A stretch of DNA of 64,000 bases from Acanthaster planci (Eukaryota; Echinodermata; Asteroidea; Valvatida; Acanthasteridae), in assembly GCF_001949145.1 (NCBI RefSeq), contig NW_019091362.1, positions 10,500,031 through 10,564,030 of the forward strand. The letters run 5' to 3'. Below are positions 51,901 to 58,847 of this stretch, one piece after another (within the stretch, counting starts at the first letter, position 1; every line of letters starts with the position of its first letter). The translations under genes were made by a program, and so were the position numbers. A model generated the notes under the pieces. The model saw only the letters and a program-made list of their open reading frames with translations. It was not told where the DNA came from and made no database searches.

Positions 51901-54900
51901 GGCGCTTTCATTGTAAAGAGCTACAGCTAAGATAATGGAACTCGGTACTGGAATGATCGCGGATATCGTTCTAGGAATCACGTCCCCCGTCTGAAATGTT
52001 TCAGTTATGCCCTCATGTAGAAATCGCAGGCCAAATTGTGTAAAAAACCGGCCGACAGAGGATTGTAAAGTGATCTTGACGGTCTCGAAAACCAGCGCAG
52101 GAACCGTCCAGCAGGTTGTTTCATTACTGACTTCTCCGCTCCATGCCGAGTACGGTTTGACTTCCTCGGAAATGTTGACGACTTGATTTGAGGCAACATA
52201 AACGTAAGTACATTCTTCTCCATCTGTTATAAAAAATACATATGTATACGCTTCATGCATGCATGCACATTCATCAGTAATGTTTCCTTCCGATCTTTCG
52301 GATCAACTTGGGGACAACTGCAGCTCCATCTCCACCGACGAGTGAGAACGGTGTTCTTTTTATTACTTCGGTAATTATTTCACCATCTCTTCTTCTTCCT
52401 CTTCCAGTTATCATCAATATTAAAGTATTTGAAGACTTTAAATGTCTATACCAACAAAATCATCGTCATAAAATTAGTTTAAAAAATGAGACACCTTTTA
52501 ACAACTTTTTGACATGCCTTTTACTAAACTCAAAAGATCTGCTTAAAAATCATCAAGGGTGTCTTTGGATCAATATCTACGCAGATATTTGAAATGCTTG
52601 GGGGTTTTCGTTTGCGTTTCAGAGTATAACGTGACTTGGAGGAGAGGCAAAATTCTCCAGAGACAGTGAAGTGACTTAACTATTTGCACTTACAGTGACG
52701 GCAGTATCCATCTGTAATGCAGACGCAAGGAATGTCGTCTGCGACGCAGAAGGATCCATTGTTGTGATAACAGAGGTGATCACCAACTCCACATTCCGCT
52801 AAAATGAACAAGCAATAAAAGTCACACAACCAATGTAAACTCAAAGGGTGCGATGAGAATTCCTTTCCAAGTCTAGTTAATGGCATTTGGAATTTGCGTG
52901 GAGCAAATGACAGGCTATACCAATGACATGAGTTGGTAAAGGACTACTGTGAGTCTGTGACCGCATCGTTGATTAACCAGGTACGAACAAGCATTATTTA
53001 TTACTGGCACTCTACTACAGCCAAACGTTTATACCCAGTCACTTACAAATAATAACACATCTGCCTTTCAAAACGATAACAAATTCTCTTGATTTAAAAC
53101 TTAGAATAATTTACCGCTGTCGTAAAAAAAAACAAGTCCCGACACTACTTTTCAGCTTAAACTTAAGTTATACCTTCCAGTTCGTGTATTATCAAATCTA
53201 GTATAGCTCACATCCTTACCACCTTAACGTCACACATTACATTATATTCCTATTTTTTTTAAACAATTTTTACATATATAGAGTACATCTTTTGTATCCT
53301 GGTTGTTTGTATGGGGTTTTGTTTCTGTAAATGATTGTGTTGTTACGCATGACATGCCTTACATCACCCTTTGCTTGTTAGGTTTTGTTACACCTATTTC
53401 TAACTCCATTTTTAAAATATCTATTCTGTTATTTTTGTAGAGAACAGTGTAGAGGAAACAAATGTTACTACTTCCACATTAGGGATATCGCTAGGACTTT
53501 TTTCACTGGAGGGGCAACATTGTCAACGGACGCATTGGGTCAAAGCGGTCATCAGCAATAAAAGAATTCACTATAAACGGTGAAAAGGGGGGGGGGAACT
53601 TCCCAGGTGTATTCATCAAACCTATGATTTCCAACCCCCTTTTATGTTTCTCTCGCTTATTCTTTTATCCCCTTATATTTCGCTTTTCACTAATGTGTGT
53701 GTTAGTGGGGGTGCACCATTGTCCCTGCTTCGCAATACCATCGGCATCAGCATTGGCATCGTGATACTTACGTTTATCAGGGAAAGCCTGAAAGGAGTAC
53801 TGATATGGGCTCTCCATGGAACCACTTGTGTAAACAGTCAGCAAATGCTGTGGTGAGAATATCACCATGTTTTCCACACAGGCGAGGGAGAACAATGCAG
53901 ACCCGTTGAAAGAAAGAATAAATGCGAGGCCGTTACATTTGCTCGAAGAAAGGTTCGCTTTGATGGTCATTTCTTCAGGGGCCGTGACGTTAATGCAGGC
54001 GGTACCAGGAAGGAGGACATCAGGCATCGCTATTACTGGGCCAGAGGAGTTGAGCTGTAACTCACGACACGGAACTGTAAAGAAAAAATAACGACAATAA
54101 TGCTAGGGTAGCAATAGGGTTCTGAAGGGTATACAGCGATAGGCTGTAAGATGCCTAACTGTTAGAATCCAATCATTGAAGAAAATGAGAAATCTAGTTA
54201 TAAAATCTGACAGCTCAGAGTAGCTCAGCGATGCCATTTTCTTTTCCCAAAATAATACACCATTCACTTAAAACCTAGGACTACTTTTGAAGAAAATGCA
54301 CTGGAGCTTATTATTCACAATAGAAAAAATTATTCTGATTCTTCAAACTCTTTATCTGAAATAACTCTCGACTGTTTGTGTGAGCTAATGTGAGCTGATG
54401 TGAGTTGTTAATAGTCACCAGCTCACAAGAGGCACGGATCACCGCAATAAAAACCATAAAACTCCGAGTGATAATTCGAAAACCTTAAAATCTCCTAAGA
54501 GGTTTTCTTTGACGGTGAGGGCCGAGAGCTACTCTCTGACCAGCAGCTACTGCTCAACGATAGCTATTGTGTCACCAACAGTTACTCTTTGTCCTTCAAA
54601 TAAGATGAAAAATATAAAAGGTAAGGCCCCAGTGCGGTAATGTGTCTTTCACGCAAAATAGAATTGTCAACAAAGATGTCTAAAATGTGGCGCAATCTGA
54701 AGAACGTTGAACGCCCAGCCGCCCGTTTGGCATGAAACAGCCAGATGAAGCAAAAATCACATAGCCCCATTTGTGGACTCAAACATGCCCTTGGACAAAG
54801 AGACATCGTCAACAGAGTAGGCCTAATCATGAGTGTCACCCACTGATATGGGCGAAGGATGATTGATATCTAATAAATATTTAGAAAGCATCCTGATGAT

Positions 54901-57900
54901 CAGAATTAATTAAATGTATAACTTCTCTTGGTTTAGGCCCGGAAATTCATTTACAACTGATGGGTTTGTTCTAATGACAAAAAGGCCCAGACAGTCTTAT
55001 ACGCTCTGTATGTACATCATTCATCCGTTAAGTGAGCATTTTATATTTTCTTCTTTTTTTTAGCCTATTCTGTAAACCATTTACACATTTACGATGCCAA
55101 TGATGTTAATAAGCCAGTTTCTTAGCAGTCGCGGCCTACGCAGCAACCCTGTCAGACCACATACTATATTATGTAGGGACTGCCTTTATAATGTTTTATG
55201 TAGTAGAGTGCAGAGATGTCAAATAAAATGAATTAACCACTAGGGTTTTGGTGTTCAACGTGAAGACCATGATGTCCGACAGTAAAAATCATCATTTGAG
55301 GAAATTGAGAAATTTTACAAAAGGAAAAACATGGGAAATTTCAGTTGTTTTTCATCATCCCTAGTCATTGATAATTGACTTTGGGTATTACGGAATAAGA
55401 ATTTGATAGCGATTGTCCTTTGTGCAGCGACAACTTTTAACATACAAAAATTGAGACTTGCGGAATTCAAATTGTGGAAAGAGGGAACGTGTCTCTGGCA
55501 TGCAATATAAACAATTAAAATGCAGGACGCAAAATCTGAACGAATAAAGTTCGGACTGTAAGACACCTATTTACAATTGGCAAAGATGAAACGACGACGA
55601 TAGTCTGGCACGTAACTACGTGAGCGATTCTCGTTTAAAGCAATTAATTATAGTTTCTCAATTCTTTACAAACTCCTTCATTCCATGCGGAAACAAAGGG
55701 ATCACTCTCTTCTTTGTTAGCACGAGAGGATGAATTGAGGATGCTTCTGACCAATTAGTGACTAAATACGGTTGCCATATTTTAGTTTCGTGGAATTTCT
55801 GTTGACTACATGTATATTTTCAGTATCGCCAGTTTATACAATATAAAGAAGCAGTCTTTTTACAATATGACTGTGGCTTTTTTTTTATTCCGCAGGGAGA
55901 TTTGATGTAAGCTGCATGTACAAAAATACCTGACATATGGCATGACAAAGACCGGGACTTCCAAATTTAAAAATGAACAAAACCAAATTTCTAACTTACA
56001 ACTTTTAAAAATACAACACCTACGAATGCAAGTACAACTTAGTGTATGATATAGTTTCCGTTTTCGTGTAGTACTGCACGTGCTATAGAAAGATGACTCT
56101 TCAGTCGATAAAACATAAACATGGGTAGAGTTGAATACTCAGGAATATGTTTTTAAAAGGGTTTTTGCATGATGCACCTGTGGGATACACATAATTATGG
56201 CCGACCTTTTAGGATACGCTGTCAAAATGATACTTCTTTGATCAGATTTTTTGACTAAATAGGATGATGAAACATTTTGTTTGAAGTGACTGACGTAAAA
56301 GACTTAACAGAATGTGTTCTTGTACGCATTTACAGTCAATGAATTTAAATGGATGCCTGATTTCTTAAAATGAATGGTATGAACATGTTTTCGATGCTGC
56401 GTGAAAATATATTTTATGTCAGTTCAACCCATTTGGCCGTACAAAAGTTGAATTTTTCACTTCACAACAAGGACATTATATGGAATAAATCCACTGAAAC
56501 CTACAGGTGATGATTCGAGTTTCAATCCGATGTGCAGTAAATTTGAAACTATAAAAAGCAAAATGCTTTTTGGAGGAAATCTGGTATTTTTTGGCTTCGT
56601 ATCACTTCCGCCGTCGACGGCGCATTGTTGCGTCGTTGCGTGCATTTGTGGCGTCGTGCCGTCGCATATTTTGTACACAAAGTATAGGCCCGTCGCATCG
56701 ACCCGTCGTGCAGTCGCGTTGTCGCATTGGCATCGCAAAAGGGGATTCATTAACGTATAATCTGAAGATGTAGACCTTTTCATCTTATGGCATAAACTTG
56801 AACTCGGAAAGAAAAGCTTATTAAAACTTGTCCGAACGGGAATAATTATGGGGGATGGTTGTGCTAAACACCGCAGTCACAACAGCAACAGCGCCCTCCT
56901 GGTGGAGCACACGAAACAAATTCCATTTTAATGAAAATGCGACGATGCAACAATGCAACAATGCGACAGTGCGACAAAGCGACGGCACGACGCGACAATG
57001 CGCCGTAGACGGCGGAAGTGTGGGGAGATCCAGGCCTAAATGCCCCACACGTTCCGCGTAAAATGGCAGGAATGGAGCTCCATAGAAAGGACCTGGTTGT
57101 AAAAAAATCCACCTTGCTGCTTGGGGTTATTTTGGGGGCGTGGCTAGAAATGCACTTCCACAGCAGCATAATGAAATACAGTTTGAGAGGGGACCTGAGG
57201 GATGTATTGACTGCAGTCGTACTTGTTCAGTTATGACCGGGAACTCCGGGAAATGATGTGGTGATGATTTTCTCCGTGTAGAGAAAAGGTCCCTCTTTTT
57301 GGCGTTGTGGCTCCGAGGGTAGAAATGTAAAGAATGTAGAGCCCTAGTGAAGAAATTAACGTTCTTTTCTTATAGAAATACAGTAAATTCCAGCATGTGA
57401 TTATCTGAACTATGACTACCGCTCGGGGCTTGGGTTACAGACACCACATTCTCTTAATCCTACATTAAGGAAAACCCATCAGTCAATATGGCTCGTACAT
57501 TACGTTCGCAGTGGAAACGAAAGTTGTTCTACCACTTTTTGGTTGAGTTTATCGATTTCTCGTCTACGTACAGTATAACATCACATTTCAATGCAACCCC
57601 GCGTGCTTCTAGACGTTCGTCCATTACAGCGGTCGATTTATAGCAAATAGCGTGACACTGTATACAGTTTGTATTCATTTTCGAGACAGTGAACATCTTT
57701 TGATATTTCCAAAAAATGTTCTAGTTCCTGTCCAATCTGTCACTGTAAGTCTCTTCCTGTTGTGGAGCAGAATTTCCGAACTACTGGTGCAAAAAGTTCC
57801 ATTTTCTTCGTGTCTATGCTGGCCTATTAAAAAAAGTCAAATTACTGATACCGATAGACTTGTTGTCATTTGCGGATCATATTACGGTAAAAATGACGGC

Positions 57901-58847
57901 GTGAAATTGGCACAGTTAAAACAAAGAAAGAAGCATGTCGGGGTGCACCGCCGGAGGCCTTGCACCAGAGCCCTCCACCACCAGTTAAGGGTGCACGCCC
58001 TTGAATAAGCCACAAATATATCCACCAAGCTCAGTAAAAACAGTTATACACTTAAGATATTCTATATTAGAAAGTCCTGAGAAACATAGAATTGAGGAAT
58101 TGGAGAATATGGCACTGAACCTCTCGCAGAGCTAGACTTATAGGGCTTTCAATTCTGAGCAATTTAGATGCAATCGGGCCCGATAGTGGCACTACTTTGC
58201 TGTTTTGCAGAAGAATGCTTTTTCAAAATGGCTTCTTTCCCAGCCAGGGAAATATCCTTTGTTTTGGGGGTGGTCTGCTTTGGGTGAGAGTTTCTCAAAA
58301 CGTCATTGGTCAAACAACCAAATCTTGAAGGGAAAATGAAAGACAACATGTTGAACATCATTTTTTTCTGTGAGGCCAGGACACTTGTGAGCGTTATGAA
58401 TACTTTAAAACGAATTTTAAAGTATTAGGATTTATCACTGGTGTCTATGGGAATTTGTTTACTGGAGTGCACCCTTCGAGCTATTAAGTGGCAACAATAT
58501 ATCACCGTCTATTATCACATGGTAGTCGATACAAAAGGCATGCGTGGAAGATGTCTAATAAGAGCAATAGTATGTATCACATGTAGAAGGATAAAATATC
58601 CGAAATATATCAAACTTTATTTTTTGTTATAATTTTGAATGTACCGTCACAAAAACCAAGACGTTGCCCTTTCTGTGGGATTTGTTCACAAGTACACAGT
58701 ACCCTAAACTGGATATTAAAAATTTTAAAAACTCAGAAGGGACTCACACTGCAGCAGGAAATCTAGTCCTTGAGAATGGACAGGTTTGAGGTGGTGGAGA
58801 GCCACGCTGATCAAGAGAGACACCTGCCATGACCACGCCCATCCCAT
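20775..58847 (-). CDS. Giant CUB/LDLa/LRR G-protein-coupled receptor (GRL101 / relaxin-receptor-like), 33 coding exons, whole gene span
   Basis: A cell-surface receptor of the leucine-rich-repeat GPCR class. Related proteins are the relaxin receptors (one LDLa, LRRs, 7TM) and snail GRL101 (many LDLa, LRRs, 7TM). I built the model by reading acceptor and donor sites on the minus strand. The 33 exons sum to 6606 bases, about 2201 residues, and all phases agree. Order: signal peptide, CUB1, LDLa1, CUB2, LDLa2, CUB3, LDLa3-4, CUB4, LDLa5-6, CUB5, LDLa7, CUB6, LDLa8-9, CUB7, LDLa10-11, CUB8, LDLa12, CUB9, acidic linker, LDLa13-14, LRRNT, five LRRs, 7TM. The ligand is unknown; LDLa and LRR parts in this class bind or present ligand, and CUBs may bind proteins. 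No AATAAA is close to the stop; an ATTAAA lies at 20261-20266 and an AATAAA at 19898-19903 (minus strand). Missed or alternative exons in the 4.7 kb and 5.7 kb introns cannot be excluded. Confidence 0.88.
22169..22249 (-). CDS. Receptor exon 33: LRR 5
   Basis: Phase 2-2 exon of 81 bases: [18 protein letters not shown], then KNLESLRIV. An irregular last repeat slightly longer than the others. Paralogue at 14376-14459 (84 bases). Acceptor TTCTGTTCAG, donor GTGAGTAAA. Confidence 0.86.
22811..22882 (-). CDS. Receptor exon 32: LRR 4
   Basis: Phase 2-2 exon of 72 bases: [18 protein letters not shown], then SNLQTL. Paralogue at 15084-15155. Acceptor TCTCCCAACAG, donor GTAAGCTAA. Confidence 0.88.
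23235..23306 (-). CDS. Receptor exon 31: LRR 3
   Basis: Phase 2-2 exon of 72 bases: [18 protein letters not shown], then GRLETL. Its paralogue in the relic copy is 15398-15469. Acceptor CATTTACAG, donor GTAAGTAGA. Confidence 0.89.
24193..24261 (-). CDS. Receptor exon 30: LRR 2
   Basis: Phase 2-2 exon of 69 bases, one 23-residue repeat: [18 protein letters not shown], then NITFL. Typical LxxNxIxxIxxxAFxGL spacing. Acceptor CATTTCAG, donor GTAAGTGCT. Confidence 0.88.
24590..24661 (-). CDS. Receptor exon 29: LRR 1
   Basis: Phase 2-2 exon of 72 bases encoding one 24-residue leucine-rich repeat, [18 protein letters not shown] then SYLKAL. Acceptor TTCTCGCAG, donor GTGAGTAGA. Confidence 0.87.
25149..25269 (-). 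CDS. Receptor exon 28: LRR N-terminal cap (LRRNT)
   Basis: Phase 1-2 exon of 121 bases, residues about 1650-1690. [18 protein letters not shown] is a standard LRRNT cysteine cluster, followed by a short helix-like stretch ending in RTRAL. Its mixed phase joins the phase 1 ectodomain to the phase 2 LRR exons. Acceptor TTATCTTTGCAG, donor GTAAGATTT. Confidence 0.87.
26093..26209 (-). CDS. Receptor exon 27: LDLa module 14, adjacent to the LRRs
   Basis: Phase 1-1 exon of 117 bases, residues about 1611-1649. [18 protein letters not shown] then [17 protein letters not shown], with a full acidic loop. By position it corresponds to the single LDLa that precedes the LRRs in relaxin receptors, where that module is required for signalling (family knowledge; not shown here). 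Acceptor TTCCCTCAG, donor GTAAGAGTC. Confidence 0.89.
26778..26903 (-). CDS. Receptor exon 26: LDLa module 13
   Basis: Phase 1-1 exon of 126 bases, residues about 1569-1610. [18 protein letters not shown] then [17 protein letters not shown], a full LDLa. Acceptor TTTTTTGTTTGCAG, donor GTAAGTTGA. Confidence 0.88.
27576..27635 (-). CDS. Receptor exon 25: short acidic linker with two cysteines
   Basis: Phase 1-1 exon of exactly 60 bases, residues about 1549-1568. It reads [19 protein letters not shown], very acidic, with two cysteines nine residues apart. It resembles no family I know, though it could be the shrunken C-terminal half of an LDLa (acidic loop plus last cysteine). Both splice sites are good (TATCCTTTACAG, GTAGAAATA). 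The frame also holds without it, so it could be alternatively used. Confidence 0.58.
28284..28460 (+). pseudogene. Fragment of a RecQ-like DNA helicase, in a receptor intron
   Basis: The frame reads [18 protein letters not shown], then [15 protein letters not shown]: the start of a superfamily 2 helicase domain, with the Walker A loop (usually TGYGKS) as IGYGKS. After about residue 60 the similarity stops and no further helicase motif follows. Opposite strand to the host gene. Probably a retro- or transposon-carried fragment. Confidence 0.5.
29740..30093 (-). CDS. Receptor exon 24: CUB domain 9
   Basis: Phase 1-1 exon of 354 bases, residues about 1431-1548. [16 protein letters not shown], then [17 protein letters not shown] (canonical CUB motif), [11 protein letters not shown] and [18 protein letters not shown]. 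This is the best-conserved CUB in the protein. Acceptor TTTGTGTTCTCAG, donor GTAAGTATA. Confidence 0.9.
30459..30545 (-). CDS. Receptor exon 23: truncated LDLa-like module 12
   Basis: Phase 1-1 exon of 87 bases, residues about 1402-1430. [18 protein letters not shown] then ELLLCPTS. Only four cysteines remain and the CDGxxDCxxxSDE half is missing. It sits where an LDLa is expected between CUB8 and CUB9 and has good splice sites (TTTGTTTCTGTTCAAG, GTAAGTGGC). Confidence 0.68.
31245..31385. repeat. Degenerate GACTCGAGTCA / TTGACTTG short repeat
   Basis: GACTCGAGTCACCTGACTTG, GGACTCGAGTAACTACTTG, then T-rich TTTTTTGACTT and GACTTGTGACTTGACTTGG. Intronic; related to 11520-11625. Confidence 0.65.
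31525..31646 (-). CDS. Receptor exon 22: CUB domain 8, C-terminal half
   Basis: Phase 2-1 exon of 122 bases, residues about 1361-1401. It restores the frame: [18 protein letters not shown], then [14 protein letters not shown], the last strands of a CUB (compare 'S....L.l.F.SD......GF...'). Acceptor CCTTCCCCAACTGCAG, donor GTAAATCAG. Confidence 0.84.
32315..32385. repeat. Dispersed repeat, copy B (partner at 17565-17645)
   Basis: CAAAGGGGTACCCCCAACA, CTCCAATCCCTGTACACACT and AGCCTATTGTTACTT; intronic in the receptor gene. Confidence 0.75.
32676..32904 (-). CDS. Receptor exon 21: CUB domain 8, N-terminal half
   Basis: Phase 1-2 exon of 229 bases, residues about 1285-1361. [17 protein letters not shown] leads into [17 protein letters not shown], the textbook CUB opening, then [18 protein letters not shown] with the D/Y residues of calcium-binding CUBs. 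This is the only CUB in the gene split by an intron. Acceptor ATCCAATTCAG, donor GTAAAAATA. Confidence 0.86.
33513..33626 (-). CDS. Receptor exon 20: LDLa module 11
   Basis: Phase 1-1 exon of 114 bases, residues about 1247-1284. [17 protein letters not shown] then [17 protein letters not shown], the most canonical LDLa of the series. Acceptor CTCTTTTATAG, donor GTAAGTTTT. Confidence 0.89.
33883..33993 (-). CDS. Receptor exon 19: LDLa module 10
   Basis: Phase 1-1 exon of 111 bases, residues about 1210-1246. [17 protein letters not shown] then [17 protein letters not shown], a complete LDLa. It closely resembles module 8 in layout (GQFxCPSG), suggesting local module duplication. Acceptor GTTTTGTCAG, donor GTAAGTGAA. 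Confidence 0.88.
34557..34910 (-). CDS. Receptor exon 18: CUB domain 7
   Basis: Phase 1-1 exon of 354 bases, residues about 1092-1209. It starts [18 protein letters not shown], has [19 protein letters not shown] (C-x-W strand) and [16 protein letters not shown] at the end. Acceptor TTAATTTCAG, donor GTAAGTAAA. Confidence 0.84.
35394..35504 (-). CDS. Receptor exon 17: LDLa module 9
   Basis: Phase 1-1 exon of 111 bases, residues about 1055-1091. [18 protein letters not shown] then [17 protein letters not shown]. All six cysteines are present and NDE replaces SDE in the calcium loop. Acceptor CTTTCGACAG, donor GTAAGATTA. The preceding 1.7 kb intron holds the MITE at 36624-37028. Confidence 0.87.
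35655..35730 (+). promoter_or_regulatory. CCAAT plus TATA-like cluster inside a receptor intron
   Basis: GACCAATCAC at 35659-35668 is followed 45 bases later by GCATATATATAAGCCC at 35709-35724, promoter-like spacing. No gene follows on the plus strand. It could belong to an eroded LTR or other element, or be chance. Confidence 0.28.
36624..37028. mobile_element. MITE-like element with about 65-base terminal inverted repeats
   Basis: The left end ATGGACCTTTCCTATGAAAT, then ATGCAAAT, CGCATGCGC and ACTACCACTGGTTGGCAA, is repeated inverted at the right end, finishing TTTCATAGAAAAGGTCCAT. Total 405 bases, with no transposase. It lies in the intron between LDLa8 and LDLa9. No target-site duplication could be identified securely. 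Confidence 0.82.
37234..37344 (-). CDS. Receptor exon 16: LDLa module 8
   Basis: Phase 1-1 exon of 111 bases, residues about 1018-1054. [18 protein letters not shown] then [17 protein letters not shown], with six cysteines and the ADE acidic loop. Acceptor TTTGGACACAG, donor GTAAGTAGT. Confidence 0.86.
37707..38126 (-). CDS. Receptor exon 15: CUB-like domain 6
   Basis: Phase 1-1 exon of 420 bases, residues about 878-1017, the longest CUB exon. It starts [18 protein letters not shown], has [19 protein letters not shown] (C-x-W strand) and [11 protein letters not shown], and ends with a hydrophobic strand QLRFNLQSF. Acceptor TCTGCATTCAG, donor GTAAGGAAC. Confidence 0.83.
38441..38548 (-). CDS. 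Receptor exon 14: LDLa module 7
   Basis: Phase 1-1 exon of 108 bases, residues about 842-877. [18 protein letters not shown], then [17 protein letters not shown]. The cysteine preceding the calcium loop (the second Cys of CDGxxDC) is replaced by leucine (RCNGRAEL), so one disulfide is probably missing. Acceptor ATCGTAAG is weak; donor GTAAAGAAG. Confidence 0.74.
39213..39545 (-). CDS. Receptor exon 13: CUB-like domain 5
   Basis: Phase 1-1 exon of 333 bases, residues about 731-841. It starts [18 protein letters not shown], has [20 protein letters not shown] (C-x-W strand) and [17 protein letters not shown] near the end. The acceptor is TTTGCCGAGGCAG; an alternative AG six bases upstream (GCCGAG) would add two residues. 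Donor GTGAAATCA. Confidence 0.8.
39693..39720. repeat. Hairpin, 12-base arms, 4-base loop
   Basis: CCATGGAGGAAT, ACGA, ATTCCTCCATGG; perfect arms. Intronic. Confidence 0.8.
40984..41100 (-). CDS. Receptor exon 12: LDLa module 6
   Basis: Phase 1-1 exon of 117 bases, residues about 692-730. [17 protein letters not shown] then [18 protein letters not shown], a full LDLa. Acceptor CATTGGATTAG, donor GTAAGTTAA. Confidence 0.87.
41655..41800 (+). repeat. SINE-like (CORE/tRNA-derived) relic
   Basis: GGGGTGAAGTGGCTTGCC, then ACAAGACACAG and later CTTAACCACAGGG resemble the conserved core seen in tRNA-derived SINEs of the MIR/CORE type (AAGTGACTTGCCCAAGG). Recognition by memory of the motif only; the ends are uncertain. 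Confidence 0.35.
41840..41953 (-). CDS. Receptor exon 11: LDLa module 5
   Basis: Phase 1-1 exon of 114 bases, residues about 654-691. [17 protein letters not shown] is followed by [17 protein letters not shown], a complete LDLa with the SDE calcium loop. Acceptor ATTGCTACTCTGCAG, donor GTAAGTAAT. Confidence 0.87.
42616..42960 (-). CDS. Receptor exon 10: CUB-like domain 4
   Basis: Phase 1-1 exon of 345 bases, residues about 539-653. It starts [18 protein letters not shown], has [19 protein letters not shown] (C-x-W strand), and ends [13 protein letters not shown]. Acceptor CTTACCAG, donor GTTAGTGTG. CUB by cysteine placement and strand pattern. Confidence 0.82.
44162..44284 (-). CDS. Receptor exon 9: LDLa module 4
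   Basis: Phase 1-1 exon of 123 bases, residues about 498-538, lying after a 5.7 kb intron that contains a LINE. It reads [15 protein letters not shown], then [17 protein letters not shown]. Six cysteines are in register; the CDG is CDF and the acidic loop is reduced to DEL. Acceptor TTTACTTACAG, donor GTACGTTTT. Confidence 0.83.
45585..45970. repeat. Degenerate minisatellite, unit about GAAATGGTGAAANTGCCGA
   Basis: Phrases such as GAAATGGTGAAACTGCCGA, AATAATGGTGAAAGTGC, AACAGTGAAAATGACGA and AATGGTGAAATCGACGA repeat every 15-30 bases. Lies in the 5.7 kb receptor intron. Confidence 0.68.
46710..48170 (+). mobile_element. Decayed CR1/L2-like LINE: reverse transcriptase to 3' tail
   Basis: [17 protein letters not shown] and LLMLDMSAA open the reverse transcriptase palm (46764-46831), though the usual AFDTIDH part is deleted. 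GVPQGSVL follows, then [10 protein letters not shown], where YADD has become NADD, so the catalytic box is damaged. After frameshifts near 47190 and 47430, [18 protein letters not shown] then [12 protein letters not shown] gives the C-terminal region. The 3' end has the GTAAAGCGCCTTAGAGCC...GGGCGCTATACAAG sequence and an ATAATAATAAT tail. Inserted opposite to the receptor gene, inside its intron. Confidence 0.82.
49135..49510. repeat. Dispersed repeat, copy B (partner at 7860-8330)
   Basis: ACCATGGAGGAAGGACACAG, CCAATTCGTGCTTTATGGC, CTTGCGCAGTTGCTTGTGTTA and TTCTGCAGTTA run colinear with copy A. Intronic. Confidence 0.72.
50006..50122 (-). CDS. Receptor exon 8: LDLa module 3
   Basis: Phase 1-1 exon of 117 bases, residues about 459-497. 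Canonical LDLa: [18 protein letters not shown], then [17 protein letters not shown] with a full acidic calcium loop. It is too short to appear as a long ORF and was found by reading the minus strand between acceptor TTTTTCCAG and donor GTAAATAAC. Confidence 0.87.
50359..50709 (-). CDS. Receptor exon 7: CUB domain 3
   Basis: Phase 1-1 exon of 351 bases, residues about 342-458. It starts [12 protein letters not shown], has [19 protein letters not shown] (the C-x-W and following strand of CUB) and [11 protein letters not shown], matching the usual 'YD.L.I..G' strand. Acceptor GCTCGGCAG, donor GTAAAACTC. Confidence 0.85.
51560..51691 (-). CDS. Receptor exon 6: LDLa module 2
   Basis: Phase 1-1 exon of 132 bases, residues about 298-341. 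It starts [17 protein letters not shown] and contains the diagnostic VCDGRLDC followed by LSDEENC, which supplies the calcium-binding acidic residues. The polypyrimidine tract before the acceptor is CTTTCCCTTCGATTCAAG; the donor is GTGAGTGTC. Confidence 0.87.
51840..52223 (-). CDS. Receptor exon 5: CUB-like domain 2
   Basis: Phase 1-1 exon of 384 bases, residues about 170-297; acceptor ATAACAG, donor GTAAAAAGC. It opens [18 protein letters not shown], has a central [10 protein letters not shown] segment (the C-x-W position typical of CUB domains), and ends with alternating hydrophobic strands. Divergent but full-length for a CUB. Confidence 0.78.
52694..52798 (-). CDS. Receptor exon 4: degenerate LDLa module 1
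   Basis: Phase 1-1 exon of 105 bases, residues about 135-169, with good splice sites (TTTTAG and GTAAGT). It starts [17 protein letters not shown] and ends [10 protein letters not shown]. Six or more cysteines are kept, but the acidic DxSDE calcium loop of a normal LDLa is absent, so it may not bind calcium. Confidence 0.75.
53772..54074 (-). CDS. Receptor exon 3: CUB-like domain 1
   Basis: Phase 1-1 exon of 303 bases, residues about 34-134; acceptor TTTTCTTTACAG, donor GTAAGTATC. It starts [11 protein letters not shown] and carries strand-like hydrophobic runs such as [15 protein letters not shown]. The cysteine pattern and length suit a divergent CUB beta-sandwich; the call leans on position and on the repeated CUB/LDLa pattern that follows. 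Confidence 0.72.
56595..57030. repeat. Inverted GTCGCATTG-type minisatellite
   Basis: Left arm, 56608-56740: CCGCCGTCGACGGCGCATTG followed by GTCGTTGCG, GTCGTGCCGTCGC, CAGTCGCGTTGTCGCATTGG. Right arm, 56936-57015: the same units inverted (GCGACGATGCAACAATGC, GCGACAGTGCGAC, GACGCGACAATGCGCCG, TAGACGGCGG). The centre is about 195 bases without the repeat. Confidence 0.78.
57985..58295 (+). repeat. Dispersed repeat of about 300 bases, copy B
   Basis: Partner of 11040-11345, same orientation. It lies about 450 bases downstream of exon 2 in the transcribed direction. Confidence 0.82.

Larger units (their letters stand above)
54075..58747. other. Receptor intron between start-codon exon and CUB1 (4.7 kb)
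   Basis: No coding exon found on the minus strand between the signal peptide and CUB1. It contains the inverted GTCGC repeat (56595-57030) and the dispersed repeat at 57985-58295. A missed small exon is possible. Confidence 0.5.

Noticed and set aside
56457-56783. 108-codon frame and its overlaps in the GTCGC repeat
   Set aside because: Low-complexity repeat translated; frames occur on both strands for the same reason.
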